DNA from: Hemerocallis citrina
Taxonomy: Eukaryota; Streptophyta; Magnoliopsida; Asparagales; Asphodelaceae
NCBI GenBank assembly: GCA_017893485.1
Contig: JACEHZ010000375.1
Span: 558,001-622,000 of the forward strand
Length of the DNA stretch: 64,000 nt
Reading direction: 5' to 3'
Position numbers and translations under genes: made by a program. Shown piece after piece: positions 11,913 through 23,279 of this stretch. Within the stretch, counting starts at the first letter, position 1; every line of letters begins with the position of its first letter. The notes below the pieces were generated by a model. It had not been told where the DNA came from. It ran no database searches and saw only the letters and a program-made list of their open reading frames with translations.

Positions 11913-11959
11913 AAACCGCACGAACAGCCTTAGCTACTTCCTCGTCGTCCTCTCCAGCA

Positions 11960-14900
11960 ATGCCTCCGAAGAAGGTCAGATCTAGAGGGTCGAACCGTGT
12001 GGCCAACACCGCCGACCCTACGGAGAAAGTCCCTGTCAATCCTATTCCACAGTCCGATCTTCCTCCACCGGCCCAGCAGGTCCCACCTCCTCATCCCAAG
12101 CAGCAACCCAACAATGGCCCTTCCGGCCATAATGCTCGGAAACAGAAGCAGCCAATCAATCCGGAGCATGGTTCGGCCCATAATGGGTCCTCGGACTCGA
12201 TGGCTTCTCATCATCCCGACCTCCGCATCACCCTCCTTAACCGCCAGAAGGACGACGACCTCCGCACCCACCTTGACGAGAGGCGGGCCCGAGAGGGAGC
12301 CTCCCGCCAGCGTCAGGGTGAGCGGTCCCCTCGTCGCCGAGACGGCAGAAGGTCCCCAGACCGCAAAGGCCGAGCGGCGTCTCCCGAGCGCCGAAGGAGG
12401 AGGCCGCATTCCCCCAGGGATCGGCGTCATCCGAGGGACTGAGAGGTGCCTATCAGTCGGACCGAATTCCTCCAATTTCAGGAGACCGTTCTGCAGGCTC
12501 TCAACCTTCGGCAGAACGACCAGAATGCTCAGAGGGCTCCGACGCCCCCGAGGGACCCCAGTCCTCGCCGCCGAACCCGTAGTCCTTCCCCGGCTCCCAG
12601 CCGCCAGCGGCAGCAATATAGTCATCGCCGATCCCAGGGCTACCGGCGCCTGAGTCCGCGCTCCCCCTCCTATGAAGAGGAGTCCGGGGGATCATACGAT
12701 TACCAGCGAAGGGACGACGCCCTCATCCGCCGTATCCACGAAGTGGAAAGGCGGATCGGCCGCATGGACAGGGAGGAGGAATCCCGAGCAGGAACCTTTC
12801 GTCCCAGCCGACCCCCCTTCTCATGGTCGATCATGGAGGCCCACATACCGAGGAGTTTCAAACCGCCACAGTTTGAAACATACTCAGGGGAATCCGACCC
12901 GGTCGATCACGTCGAAAGCTTCAAGACCCTGATGCTGATCCATCAAGCTTCCGACGCGGTGCTCTGCAGGACATTCCCCGCCACCCTCAGGGGGTCGGCC
13001 CGGGAATGGTATTCCAGGCTCGCCCCCTCCTCCATCTTCTCATTCGAGCAGTTCGAGACGCTGTTCATAACTCACTTCGTGAGTAGCAGGCAAGCCGAGA
13101 AGACAAGTCTTTCCCTGCTGAACCTGCGGCAGGAAAGGGAAGAGAAGCTGCGGGACTATGTAAAGAGATTCACCGCAGAGGTCAGGTCTATCGCCTCCTT
13201 AGACCAGTCCGTGGCCACCATGGCGTTCCAGTCGAACGTCCTTAACGCCAACCTCCGATCATCCCTAGCCAAGAAGCCCCCGCATGACTTCGCCGACCTC
13301 CTCCTGAGGTGCGAGAAGTACATCCGAGCAGAGGAGGCTGAAGCCCTTCCGAGCTTCGGAGGGCCCTCCGCAGGGTCGAAGAGGAAGGCGACAGGGGAAG
13401 AGGGGTCCAAGAATGCTCAAAAGGACATTGGCGGTCAGCGCCGCCCTCCCCCCAGGTTCGAGAAGTTCACTCCCCTCACCACTAATGTCTCTACTATCCT
13501 AATGGAGGTGGAGAAGGAGGGGGTCATCCCTCCGGCTCCGAGGATGCACACCCCAGCGAAGAGGAGGAACAAAGATAAGTGGTGTCGTTACCACCGAGAC
13601 CACGGTCACGACACGAATGATTGCCGGGCTCTGAGAGATGAGATTGAAGCCCTCATTCGGAGGGGGCAGTTGGCCAAATTCGTGAAGGCTAATGATCGGA
13701 CGGATCGCAACTCTCCTCCGCCTCGGGGGGCTAACAAGCGCTCCGAGCGGCGCGAGGAAACACCCGAGTTCGAGGAGGAACGGGTTCTGCACCTGATCCA
13801 CGGAGGCCCCATGGGGGGCTCCTCTAATTCCTCCCGGAAGGCCTTCGTCCGAGAGGTCAACTCGGTCCACAGTGCCCCTCCCCCGAAAGGTCTCGGCGTC
13901 CCTGTGTCTTTCTCCGATGCCGACCTCGAAGGGGTCCGAACCCCACATTGCGATGCCCTCGTCATCGACCTCCGCATGGCCAACTTCAAGGTGCAGAGGA
14001 TTTTAGTAGACAATGGAAGTTCGGTCAATATCCTCTTCCTCTCGGCCTTCCGAGGCCTGCAGCTGTCCCGAGACCGTCTCAAGCCGGCCGGTTACACACT
14101 CCACGGGTTCACGGAGGTCCCGGTAACCGTCGAAGGGGTGATAACCCTAGACGTTACCGCGGGAAGCACCCCTACTACCCGGACCGATCCGATGGACTTC
14201 ATGGTCGTCGACGTCCCGGCAGCATATAATGTCATTCTGGGCCGACCTGGCCTAGCCGCCCCGGAAGCTGTCCCCTCGGCATACCATTTGAAAATGAAGT
14301 TCCCCCCTCGGTCGGGAGTAGGGGAAGTCAGGGGAAGCCAGGAAACAGCCCGGAAGTGCTACATGACTTCCACCAGGGGACCAGTGCTCTCGCTCGAGAC
14401 ACTAGAAATCCCCGAGCCGAAGGCTCGGCCAACGTCCGAGCCGGCGGACGAGCTAGAAGAAGTGCTCTTCTCGGACGAGGATCCGAGCCAGAAATTCCTC
14501 ATCAGCAAATCCTTGCCGAACGCACTGTGTTCGGACCTGATTAAATGCATCCGGGACAACCGTGACCTGTTTGCATGGTCGGTCGCGGACATGCCCGGCA
14601 TTTCCGAGGAGCTGCTCGTCCATCGCTTAAGTGTCGAACCGGGGTGCAAACCGGTCCAGCAGAAAAGGCGAAAGTTCGCTCCCGAGCGACAGCAGGCCAT
14701 CAAGGAGGAGGTTGATAAACTTCTAAAGGCCAAGTTCATTCAGGAGGTAAATTACCCCGAGTGGCTGTCGAATGTTGTAATGGTCAAGAAGTCCAATGGC
14801 TCATGGAGGATATGCATTGACTTCACCGACCTGAACAAGGCGTGTCCGAAGGATCCCTTCCCGCTCCCGAACATCGACACCCTTATCGACGCCACCTCAA

Positions 14901-17698
14901 GCCATGAGCTCCTCAGCTTCATGGACGCCTTCTCGGGGTACAATCAAATCCGAATGTTCCCTCCGGACATTCTGAAGACCTCCTTCGTCACCGACCAAGG
15001 CCTCTACTGCTACCGGGTAATGCCGTTCGGCTTGAAGAACGCAGGCGCCACCTACCAGCGCCTCGTCAACAAGGTCTTCCAGAGCCAGATCGGCCGAAAT
15101 ATGGAGGTGTACATTGATGACATGCTCGTCAAGAGCATCCACGGCACCGATCATGTAGCCGACCTCCAGGAGGCCTTCGGCGTGTTAAGAAAGCACAGCA
15201 TGCGGCTGAACCCGAACAAGTGTGCGTTCGGGGTCTCCTCGGGAAAATTCCTCGGCTTCATGGTAAGCCAACGAGGGATCGAAGCTAATCCCGAAAAGAT
15301 CAAGGCCATATTAGACATGGCCCCGCCTCGGAACACCAAAGAGGTGCAGAAACTTACCGGTCGGCTCGCCGCTATCGGTCGGTTCCTGTCGAAGTCGGGA
15401 GAAAAGTGCCTCCCCTTCTTCAAAGCACTCAGGGGGGCTAAGGGTTTTGAATGGGGTCAGCCACAGTAGGAATCGTTCGACCAGCTGAAGGCCTACTTGG
15501 TGAACCCCCCTCTGCTCAGCAAACCGGTCCCTGGCGAGACTCTCTTCATCTACTTGGCTGCTTCCGAGCAGACCCTGAGTGCTGTCTTGGTGAGAGAGGA
15601 GGACCGGGCCCAAAGGCCCATCTACTATGTGAGCAAGGTGCTTCGGGACGCCGAGCTCCGCTATCCGAGAATAGAGAAGTTGGCCTACGCCCTGGTCATG
15701 GCCGCGAGGAAGCTTCGGCCGTACTTTCAATCCCACTCGGTCGTCGTCCTCACCGACCAACCCCTAAAGCTGATACTCCACAAGCCTGAGACCTCGGGTC
15801 GGTTGATGAAGTGGTCCATAGAGCTGAGTCAGCATGACATCTCTTATCAGCCTCGGACGGCAATTAAGGCGCAGGCCCTCGCCGATTTCATCGTGGAGTC
15901 CACTATCCCTGAGGTCGGCCACGTCCCGAATGGACCCCCCATTTGGACAGTCTTTGTGGACGAATCGTCCTGTAACAAAGGAAGCGGCGCCGGCATCATA
16001 CTGAACGGCCCTGACAACTTCGTCCTCCAGTACGCAATCCGCATGAACTTCAAGGCCTCGAACAACGAGGCGGAGTACGAAGCACTCATCGCCGGGCTCG
16101 GACTCGCCCGAAGTGCTGGAGCCCAGCGCCTCCGGATTCACAGTGATTCCCAACTAATCGTGAACCAAGTCTTGGGCGAATATGAGGCCCGAGACGAGCG
16201 AATGGCGAAGTACCTCGCCAAGGTCCGGGACCTCATGAGCCGGTTCGAAGAAGCCATCATCGAACGAGTCCCTCGGGAAGAAAACTCACAGGCCGATGCC
16301 CTCTCCAAATTGGCCTCGTCCTCACTTCAAGGTCTCGAGCAGACCGTGCTGATCGAAGTCCTCTCTAAGCCGAGCATCGAAGATGAGACGCCTGCCTCGG
16401 CGGAGTCGTTGCCAGTCATGGTACAAGACGATTGGATGAAGCCATTGATAGAATTCTTAAGGGATGGAGTTCTGCCCCCGGATCCCAAAGAGGCTCGCCG
16501 AGTCAGGACCAGGGCCGAGCGGTATGTCTTGATCGAGGGCATCTTATACAAACGCACTTTTTCTCAAATAGACGGCCGACCGTACATGAGGTGCCTCTCT
16601 CCGGATCAGGCCGAATATGCCCTGCAAGAGCTCCACGAAGGCATCGGAGGGGCACACTCAGGATTTAGGTCATTGGCCCGAAAAGCTTTGAATTATGGGT
16701 ACTTCTGGCTGACCCTCCTTTAAGATGCCGAGCGACACGTTCGGCAATGCAGCTCTTGTCAAAGACACTCCAGCATCCGACACCTCCCTCAGGCCAACCT
16801 CGCCTCCTTATCAAGTCCCATCCCCTTCGCAATGTGGGGCATGGATTTACTAGGACCCTTCCCTCCGGCTCCGGGTCAGTTCAAGTTCTTAGTCGTAGCC
16901 ATCGACTACTTCTCGAAGTGGGCCGAGGCTGAGCCCCTCGCCACTATAACCGAGAACAAAGTGGTACAGTTCTTCTGGAAGAGCATCATATGCAGGTTCG
17001 GCGTCCCCCGAGTCCTCGTAACGGACAACGGGACTCAGTTCACAGGCGCAGCGTTCCGAGCTCTATGCGACGACCTTGCCATTCAGCAGCGCTTCTCGTC
17101 CGTCTCCCACCCTCAGTCGAACGGACAGGCAGAAAATGCTAACCGGCAGATCCTCGCAGGCATCAAGAAAAGGCTCGACAAAAGTTCCAAGGGTTTATGG
17201 GTCGACCAACTCCCCAACGTCCTATGGAACTACCACACGAGCAAGCGGACCCCCACAGGCGAGTCCCCTTTCAACCTCACCTATGGGTCCGAGGCCATGA
17301 TACCTCTTGAGGTCGGAATACCTTCCCCTCGGCTCACAGCCTATGACGAAGCACAGAATGCCAGGGACTTTAGAGCAGACTTGGACTTGATAGACGAGCT
17401 GAGGGAAAGGGCGTCGATTCGGCAGCAGAGTTACCGAAGAAGAGTTGAACTAGCGTACAACAAAAGGGTCCGACCCGCCAACCTTAAGCAAGGAGATTTG
17501 GTCTTGAGGAAGCTAGCCATATCCTTCCCCAGTCAGAAGAGCAAGCTGGCTCCGAACTGGGAAGGGCCGTACAGGATCACAAAGGTAGTTCGGCCCGGAA
17601 CATATCGCCTCGAAGACCTAGAGGGCAGAGAGCTTCCGAGGACCTGGAATGCCGACCACCTCCTGAAATACCAAGAGAGCGCTCCAGCGCCACTCTAA
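11960..17698 (+). pseudogene. Tat gag-pol polyprotein gene with three in-frame stops
   Basis: One frame runs from ATG 11960 (MPPKKVRSRG) to TAA 17698 without a frameshift, broken only by TGA 12440-12442, TAG 15467-15469 and TAA 16721-16723. Order: Arg-rich gag start; capsid (ATLRGSAREWYSRL); zinc knuckle WCRYHRDHGHDTNDC of CHHC type; protease with ILVDNGSSVNILF near 14000; reverse transcriptase with YIDD near 15112; first RNase H (15500-15890) with TDQPLKLIL; second, archaeal-like RNase H (15940-16310) with VDES, NEAEYEAL, HSDSQL and ADALSKL; integrase with an HHCC finger (the last stop falls inside it) and a D-D-E core (GMDLLGP, VTDNGTQF, NGQAENAN). It would make the particle, copy RNA to DNA and insert it. 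As written it cannot yield full-length protein without read-through. Confidence 0.9.
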
Positions 17699-17871
17699 GT
17701 AGCATGGAGTATCGAGCCATTCCAGTCCTCCGACTTGTAACCCATTTTTCATAAATTGTACTATGTAAAACGGTTCGCCGTCAATTATCAATAAAGAAAG
17801 CTCTATTATGTTTGTGAATTCGCATGTTTCTCTCCCCTCTTATCACCTGCTTTTTAAATTGTGATTTCAAC
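17699..17871 (+). terminator. Post-pol segment with internal poly(A)-like signal
   Basis: AATAAA at about 17790, some 90 bases after the pol stop and 8 kb before the 3' LTR. The gag-only relative has a similar segment (TTGTAACCC and AATAAA near 35170-35240) just after its gag. Possible early polyadenylation site; this is inference. Confidence 0.4.
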
Positions 17872-18419
17872 CAAAGGTTCGAAGTCCACGTTCGGCTCGG
17901 CCTCATCCCCTCGGCTCGTCTCCGGACGAACCAGAGATAGACCACCGTTCCGAACTGCTCCCACAACCGTTGAACTACACCGATGGTTCGGAGTCCAACA
18001 CTCGGCTCGACTTTACCTCCTCGGCTCGTCTCCGGACGAACCAGGGGTAGATCGCCGTTCGGAATTGATCCCACAGCCATTGAACCACACCGATGGTTCG
18101 GAGTCCAACACTCGGCTCGACTTTACCTCCTCGGCTCGTCTCCGGACGAACCAGGGGTAGATCGCCGTTCGGAATTGCTCCCACAGCCGTTGAACTACAC
18201 CGACGGTTCGGAGTCCAACACTCGGTTCGACTTTACCTCCTCGGCTCGTCTCCGGACGAACCAGGGGTAGATCGCCGTTCGGAATTGCTCCCACAGCCGT
18301 TGAACTACACCGATGGTTCGGAGTCCAACACTCGGCTCGACTTTACCTCCTCGGCTCGTCTCCGGACGAACCAGGGGTAGATCGCCGTTCGGAATTGCTC
18401 CCACAACCGTCGAGCTACA
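17872..18419. repeat. 110-bp tandem repeat array, about 5 units
   Basis: GGTTCGGAGTCCAACACTCG recurs at 17983, 18093, 18203 and 18313 with an exact 110-bp period, plus a diverged unit before. Open frames on both strands are by-products. The same seed motif recurs with a 115-117-bp period in the gag-only element near 35376. Confidence 0.92.
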
Positions 18420-19012
18420 AAAATGGTCCCGGGGCCCAGCAGATCGATGTGTTTTCCCCATAAGATCGATGCCAGAGCTTCGTTCGGCCATTTAATCCGA
18501 GCGATCTTGGCCACTCGCCGAAGACCGAAGCCCTACGTCTCTGGTCGGCCACCGAGCAAGTGCCTTCCCGAGCTCGCAAATGGAGAAAATGCACTTTCTC
18601 CTCAACTTTCGTGCATGATCTCGATCAGACGGTTCAGATCTTGCCACCTGCGCTAAACGAAAAGATAACGTTTTCTCGGGAACTGAGCCGCCTCGAGATT
18701 CGCACCTCCACTAAACGACAAAATGGCGCTTTCTTGGGGACAGGGCCACCTAGGATTTCGCGCCGTACCCTGTCAGAGTCGCTAAACGACAAAATGCCGT
18801 ACTCATGGGAACCCGTTCGGTTCAGACACTCTCGCCGACGAAAATAACATGCTCGGTTCAAGGACCTCGGCGCGACCAGCACAGTTATAAGTAAGACAAA
18901 TATGCAGAGCAACAAAAGATATTTTATTAAGCAATCAGACCTTAATACAAAACACATGGTTACAAAGTGTTTGGAAACAAAATACACGACGCCGACCCAC
19001 TACACTTAGCCC
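18420..19012. repeat. Tat 3' non-coding DNA with dispersed repeat
   Basis: Contains a GAGCAAGTGCC...CGAGCTCGCAAATGG segment and TCTCGATCAGACGG that recur at 23461, 24765, 24980 and 25205. No gene seen. Confidence 0.6.
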
Positions 19013-19444
19013 TCATATAGAAAAATCTTCACTAGACTGTTCGGCGGATTGTTCGTCCTCCTCGGCTGGTAGCTCCCCTGCACCGTTCCGGAGCCTCGCT
19101 ACCACAGTCTGCAAGTGTCGAATCTCCGAGAGCAAATCATCCTGCTCGGCTATGATCTTCGACTGGCTGTGCCGAATACACTTGACCCGAAGAGCATTGC
19201 TGAACGCGGTTTGCGAGTCCTCGTCCCCTTCTGCAGGGTTCAGCTCGGCGATCCTATTCTCCAGACGCTGGATCTCGGCTTCCCGAAGGTCGAGGACGGA
19301 CAAAAGGTGAGCCCGCTCACCTTCAGCTCGGCGTAACTCCAGCTCGACGCTCCTAGGACTCAGAGCCACCGTCCCAGAAGAGGCTCCGGATTCAGAGTCA
19401 TCATCCGAGCCATACAGATCAGCATATGAATCGGACGCCTCGAG
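19013..19444 (-). CDS. Antisense coiled-coil coding block (C-terminal exon-like)
   Basis: Open on the minus strand from just after a TTTTTTCAG acceptor-like site at 19445 to a stop at 19013 (about 144 codons). It starts LEASDSYADLYGSDDDSES, has a heptad-like middle (VELELRRAEGERAHLLSVLDLREAEIQRLENRIAEL) and an acidic end (EEDEQSAEQSSEDFSI). Function unknown. It resembles the coiled-coil tail of the neighbouring antisense gene in character rather than by clear alignment. Its upstream exons are not identified with certainty. It may be the last exon of a second antisense gene whose larger block is 19608-20446. Confidence 0.5.
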   Translation of the reverse strand, partial: LEASDSYADLYGSDDDSESGASSGTVALSPRSVELELRRAEGERAHLLSVLDLREAEIQRLENRIAELNPAEGDEDSQTAFSNALRVKCIRHSQSKIIAEQDDLLSEIRHLQTVVARLRNGAGELPAEEDEQSAEQSSEDFSI

Positions 19445-19607
19445 CTGAAAAAAGGGGAAAGCAAACAACAAGATTTCAATATACTCCCGAGGCACCACAC
19501 TTGAAGAATTTTCCAATCATATTCAGACATAATGGTTCCACAATACAACAAGACCAAGTCTACAACAACGTTTTACAACAAATCAGAAGGGACACGAAGC
19601 GACATAG

Positions 19608-20446
19608 TCAGTTCCTCTTAGGAAGGGGAACGCTTCGGTTTAAGGAAACACGAGGACGACGAGGCCTGCCCTCCGAGCTCGATCCTAAACCGACGAAGCA
19701 CGACTCCCCTTCGCTGCTGGCTCTAACGGCGGCACCGACCGAGGCCCCGCTCGACGAGACGGCCGCACTGCTCTGAGCGTCGGCTGGACTCCGTCTGGTC
19801 ACAGGCGAGCATGTCGCGAGTTCGTAAAACGTAATCCCCCTCTCGCTCTCTTCACGAGTGCACGACGTGCTGCGGACGTTAGCCCTCTCCGGCGCAGGCT
19901 TGAGCGACGCGACCTCTTCCTCCAGTTCAATGATTCTGTTCCTCAAAACATCGTCCTTCGCCGTCTTCTTCGGACGAGAAGGTCTTGACGAGCCAGAGAC
20001 GGTGGCGCCATCGGTCGCAAGCCATCGGAAGTGGGTGACCTCGATCTCCCTATCTATCGTGATCCTTCTGAGCCTTTCGACTTCGGCCAATAGCCTCTTG
20101 CGCTCGGTCGATGCCTTCTCCAGCACGCAGTCAGTTTCTCTTCTGCCGCCGAGCGTTCCTTCTCCGCTAATTCCAAGTGTTGGACCTCGGCCAAAAGGTC
20201 GTCATTCTTCTGCTCGGCGGCAGTAAGCTCCCCACGGAGCCGCTCGACTTCCCCTCCGGGACCAGGAGCTTGGGGGTACTTCCGCAATTGCCACAGCTCG
20301 CGACAGTACCTCCGTAGAGCTACCCTCGTCTCCTCCAGTTGGCCGAGCAGGAGAAACCGCCTCTGTCGGCTGTCCAAGAGCTCACGCTTCGTTTTAGCCA
20401 GCTCCTTCCGAAGGTAGACAACCTCCGTGATCGGACCGAACTTCAC
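19608..20446 (-). CDS. Antisense coiled-coil coding block, frameshifted
   Basis: On the minus strand, after a CTTTTCAG acceptor-like site at 20447, the frame reads VKFGPITEVVYLRKELAKTK... through about 100 residues of likely coiled coil (VERLRGELTAAEQKNDDLLAEVQHLELAEKE). Near 20120 the coding sense moves to another frame (LEKASTERKRLLAEVERLRR...), which continues with more coiled coil and a Ser/Ala-rich tail to a stop at 19608. The frame change suggests a small indel in this copy. No catalytic motif is visible. Its product, if any, would be a structural or scaffold-like protein; that is inference only. Confidence 0.45.
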
Positions 20447-20660
20447 CTGAAAAGCAGAGATAAATCCGATACCCAACACTCGGAAACATCTACGACTAGT
20501 CACACACAAATCCGAAGCTCAACACTTGGACAAATTTTGGCCAAACAAAATGTTTTTCATTCAAAATCGAGGTGAAAGTTTTACACAAGCGGTGGCCAGT
20601 CCGCAATGAGGCTTACAAAAAGAAAACAAAACAATAAAAGACTAAAAGAAGACAACCGAG

Positions 20661-23075
20661 TCAGGGGTCAACCTTTTTGCCGTTCGGGTCCGTCGACCCC
20701 CCGGTCTTGTCCTCGCCATCGCCCTCGCCTCCGCCTTCGCTCCAACTCTCCTCCCCGGAGTCATCCTCCTCCTCGCCCTCGGCTTCGGTCTCCCCAGGGC
20801 CTTCGACAGGTTCCGTCTCTCCCTCGGGGCCGAGCAGACCCTCGGAAATCCCTTCCTCCCCTTCCACAGGGTCGTAGAAATGATAGGAGGACGTGTCGAA
20901 GCCCGGGTTCTTGGCGGCTACGTGGAGCAGGGCTCGACCGTAGGCATCCTCCATGTTCTGGATCATGTGCTGCGTGGCCTCCTCCTGCACGGCCTTCCTC
21001 ACCTTCTTCACCTTCTTCAGGTGTTTGGCCTTGATCTTCTCGGCCCTCTTCCGAGCCGTCTCCGCTTCCGACCGAGCCTTGGCCAGCACCTCCTTCAGCT
21101 CGGCAACCTCTTTCTCCGCTCCCGACCGAGCGTTGGCCAGCTCCTCCTTCAGCTCGGCTGCCTCCTTCTCAAGCTTGGCCGCCGTGTCCTTCGACAGCTG
21201 AATGGCGTCGGCCAGCTGCTTCTCCAGGCCCCCCACTGCGGCAGCTCTCTTTGTCGAGAGAAGCTGCTCGGCATCAAGCTGCTGCGCGACCTTGACGCGC
21301 TCCGCCCTCTCCCGCTCGTTCTCCCGCTCCTTGTTCGCCAACTCCTCGACCAGGAAGTTGAAGTGGTAGAGAGTCTGAAAGAGAACAACACGTTAAAACC
21401 CGAACCCTAGAACTTAGAAAAATTCTAAGGAAGAAATTTGGATGAAGGAGGGCTCGGCCCACTTACCGACATAGTATTCCGAGCAATCTGCATCACGGCG
21501 TCCCCTACCATCCCGGCCTTCAGGGTCGCTCGATCCTTCGGAGTCGGTAGGTGCCTCACCGCCTCCATGCAGATGTTCCCATCGCCCAAGAAGCCGTTGA
21601 CGTTCATCACCTGCCAGTCGGGGACGAAGATCTGCTTATGACGCTCGGTCAAGATCTTCTCCGCATCGGCAGTAAGGGGCGGAACTTGGAGGGACAACGC
21701 CTCCTTCGCGCCGAACACACCGCTCGACAAGCCGGGAGTATCTCCCTTCGAGATCGGTGTCGGCACATCCGAGGTCGGAGGATCGAGGACCGGCGCATCT
21801 GAGGTCGGAGGGTCAACGACCGGCGGGTTTGAGGTCGGAGTGTCGAGGACCATGACATCCCCCTGCTCGAGGACCATGACCTTCGGCTGGTCGGCGAGCT
21901 TCGCCACCGAGGGCTTCTTCGGGGCTCGGCCGTCCTGAGGCCCGGCCAACGGCCTCTTCTTCTTCTCCTGCTCTGACCTGCCCTTCGCCACCAGAGCCTT
22001 GTAATCAAGCTTCATCGTCTCTGCAAAAGCCGAATGAAAAAACTTAGAAAAATTTTCATGAACTTTTAAACAAAGAGTATAAATACCAGAAGCATACGAG
22101 GGTCGATCGGACTGAGACCCCCACGGAACAGATGCTCCTCGGTAATATCTTTCCAGCTTAGCACTGGCAGGGCGAGGAGCTTCCTCTGGACCTCCGCCTC
22201 CTCATCACTCAGCGGCACCTCCCTCTTGGTCCGCTTGGGCAGACCCTCCTTTGCCCAAACCATCGGTATCACCCACGGCGTCAGGGCTCGGACGAGGAAG
22301 TACTTCTCCTTCCAATGTTTGATCGAGTCCGGATTCTCGATCAACTTCACGCCTGTCCGTGGAGAAAGGAAGAACCTCTGTTCGTCTCGCCTTGGCTGGC
22401 AAGGTCGGAAGAGACTCCGAAAGAGGAACATAGTCGGCTTGCCGCCGACTTCTTGGCATCGGAGGACGAACGCCACGACGTGCCTCCATGTGTTCGGCAT
22501 CAGCTGGGCGGGGCTCAAACCGTACCAGACCAGGACTTCAACCACGAACGGGTGGAGGGGAAAGCGGAGTCCGGCAATAAGGGAGTCGACCGGGAAGACG
22601 CACACGTCCGACGAGGACTTTGTGTTGGCTCGGAAACCCGGCCCGGGGAGGAGCAGTGCATACTCAAGCGGGATCCGGAAGCCCTCTCGGATCAGGCAAA
22701 GGTCACCCTCGGTGAGAGACGAGATAGTATGGTCCACCTCGGATAGCTCCCTTGGCTCGTTTTCTTCCACCAACTTCGCCGTGCCTTGGGTCACTCTCTC
22801 CAAGGTGTCCACGGCGTAGTCCCGCACGCCCCCACACTCGACAGAGTAATAGGCTGCCGACCGAACGCTCCCGCCGTCTTCGGCGTTTCCACGATCGTGA
22901 CCACGGCCTTGCCTTCCCGGGACACCGTCGCCACCTCCTCAGGCTGCTCGGCCACTTTGCCCACTCTTTCCGGACGAACGACATTCTGATCGCTCGGCTC
23001 CACTACCTCCTTCCCTTTATCCCCTCGGCCAACGGCTTGCTCCGAGGCGGGGGTCTCATCCGAGATCTTAACCAT
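20661..23075 (-). CDS. Spliced antisense gene of the Tat element (gypsy-type transposon domain plus coiled coil)
   Basis: Three minus-strand exons: 23075-22087, 22018-21467 and 21374-20661, with short GT-AG introns (68 and 92 bases). Exons 2 and 3 are 552 and 714 bases, both phase 0 and fully open. The protein starts MVKISDETPASE. It then has a domain (LTEGDLCLIREGFRIPLEYA ... FPLHPFVVEVLVWYGLSPAQ ... NTWRHVVAFV) that matches what I know of the Pfam family 'putative gypsy type transposon' (PF04195). A Pro/Asp repeat region (DPPTSDAPVLDPPTSDVPTP), a long coiled coil (QQLDAEQLLSTKRAAAVGG ... KARSEAETARKRAEKIKAKH) and an acidic C terminus follow. Exon 1 is 989 bases, not a multiple of three, and the frame changes near 22840, so this copy carries a frameshift. 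Such antisense genes occur in other plant Tat elements; their role is unknown. Confidence 0.75.
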
Positions 23076-23270
23076 TTTTTCTAAGAGAGAAGGGAAAGAG
23101 ACTGACCTTGAAGTGATATGTACGGTCGGAAAGTTCACCGGAAGCAAGGAACGCTACCGCGACAGCTAGCACCGCCACCAGAGAGCTGAAAACTTCGAAG
23201 AAAAGTGAGAACTGAAGAGAGAGAGTAAAAGTAAAAAGTGAGACTTGGTCTAAGGGGGGGGGGGGTGAAG

Positions 23271-23277
23271 ATTTATA
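23271..23277 (-). promoter_or_regulatory. TATA-like box of the antisense gene
   Basis: TATAAAT on the minus strand, about 195 bases ahead of the ATG at 23075 and followed in the antisense direction by a C run (12 G on the plus strand, 23254-23265). The position fits a promoter for the antisense transcript. Confidence 0.45.
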
Positions 23278-23279
23278 GT

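Noticed and set aside
17861..18380. Overlapping repeated frames on both strands
   Set aside because: By-products of the 110-bp tandem repeat; 110 is not a multiple of three and there is no independent coding evidence.
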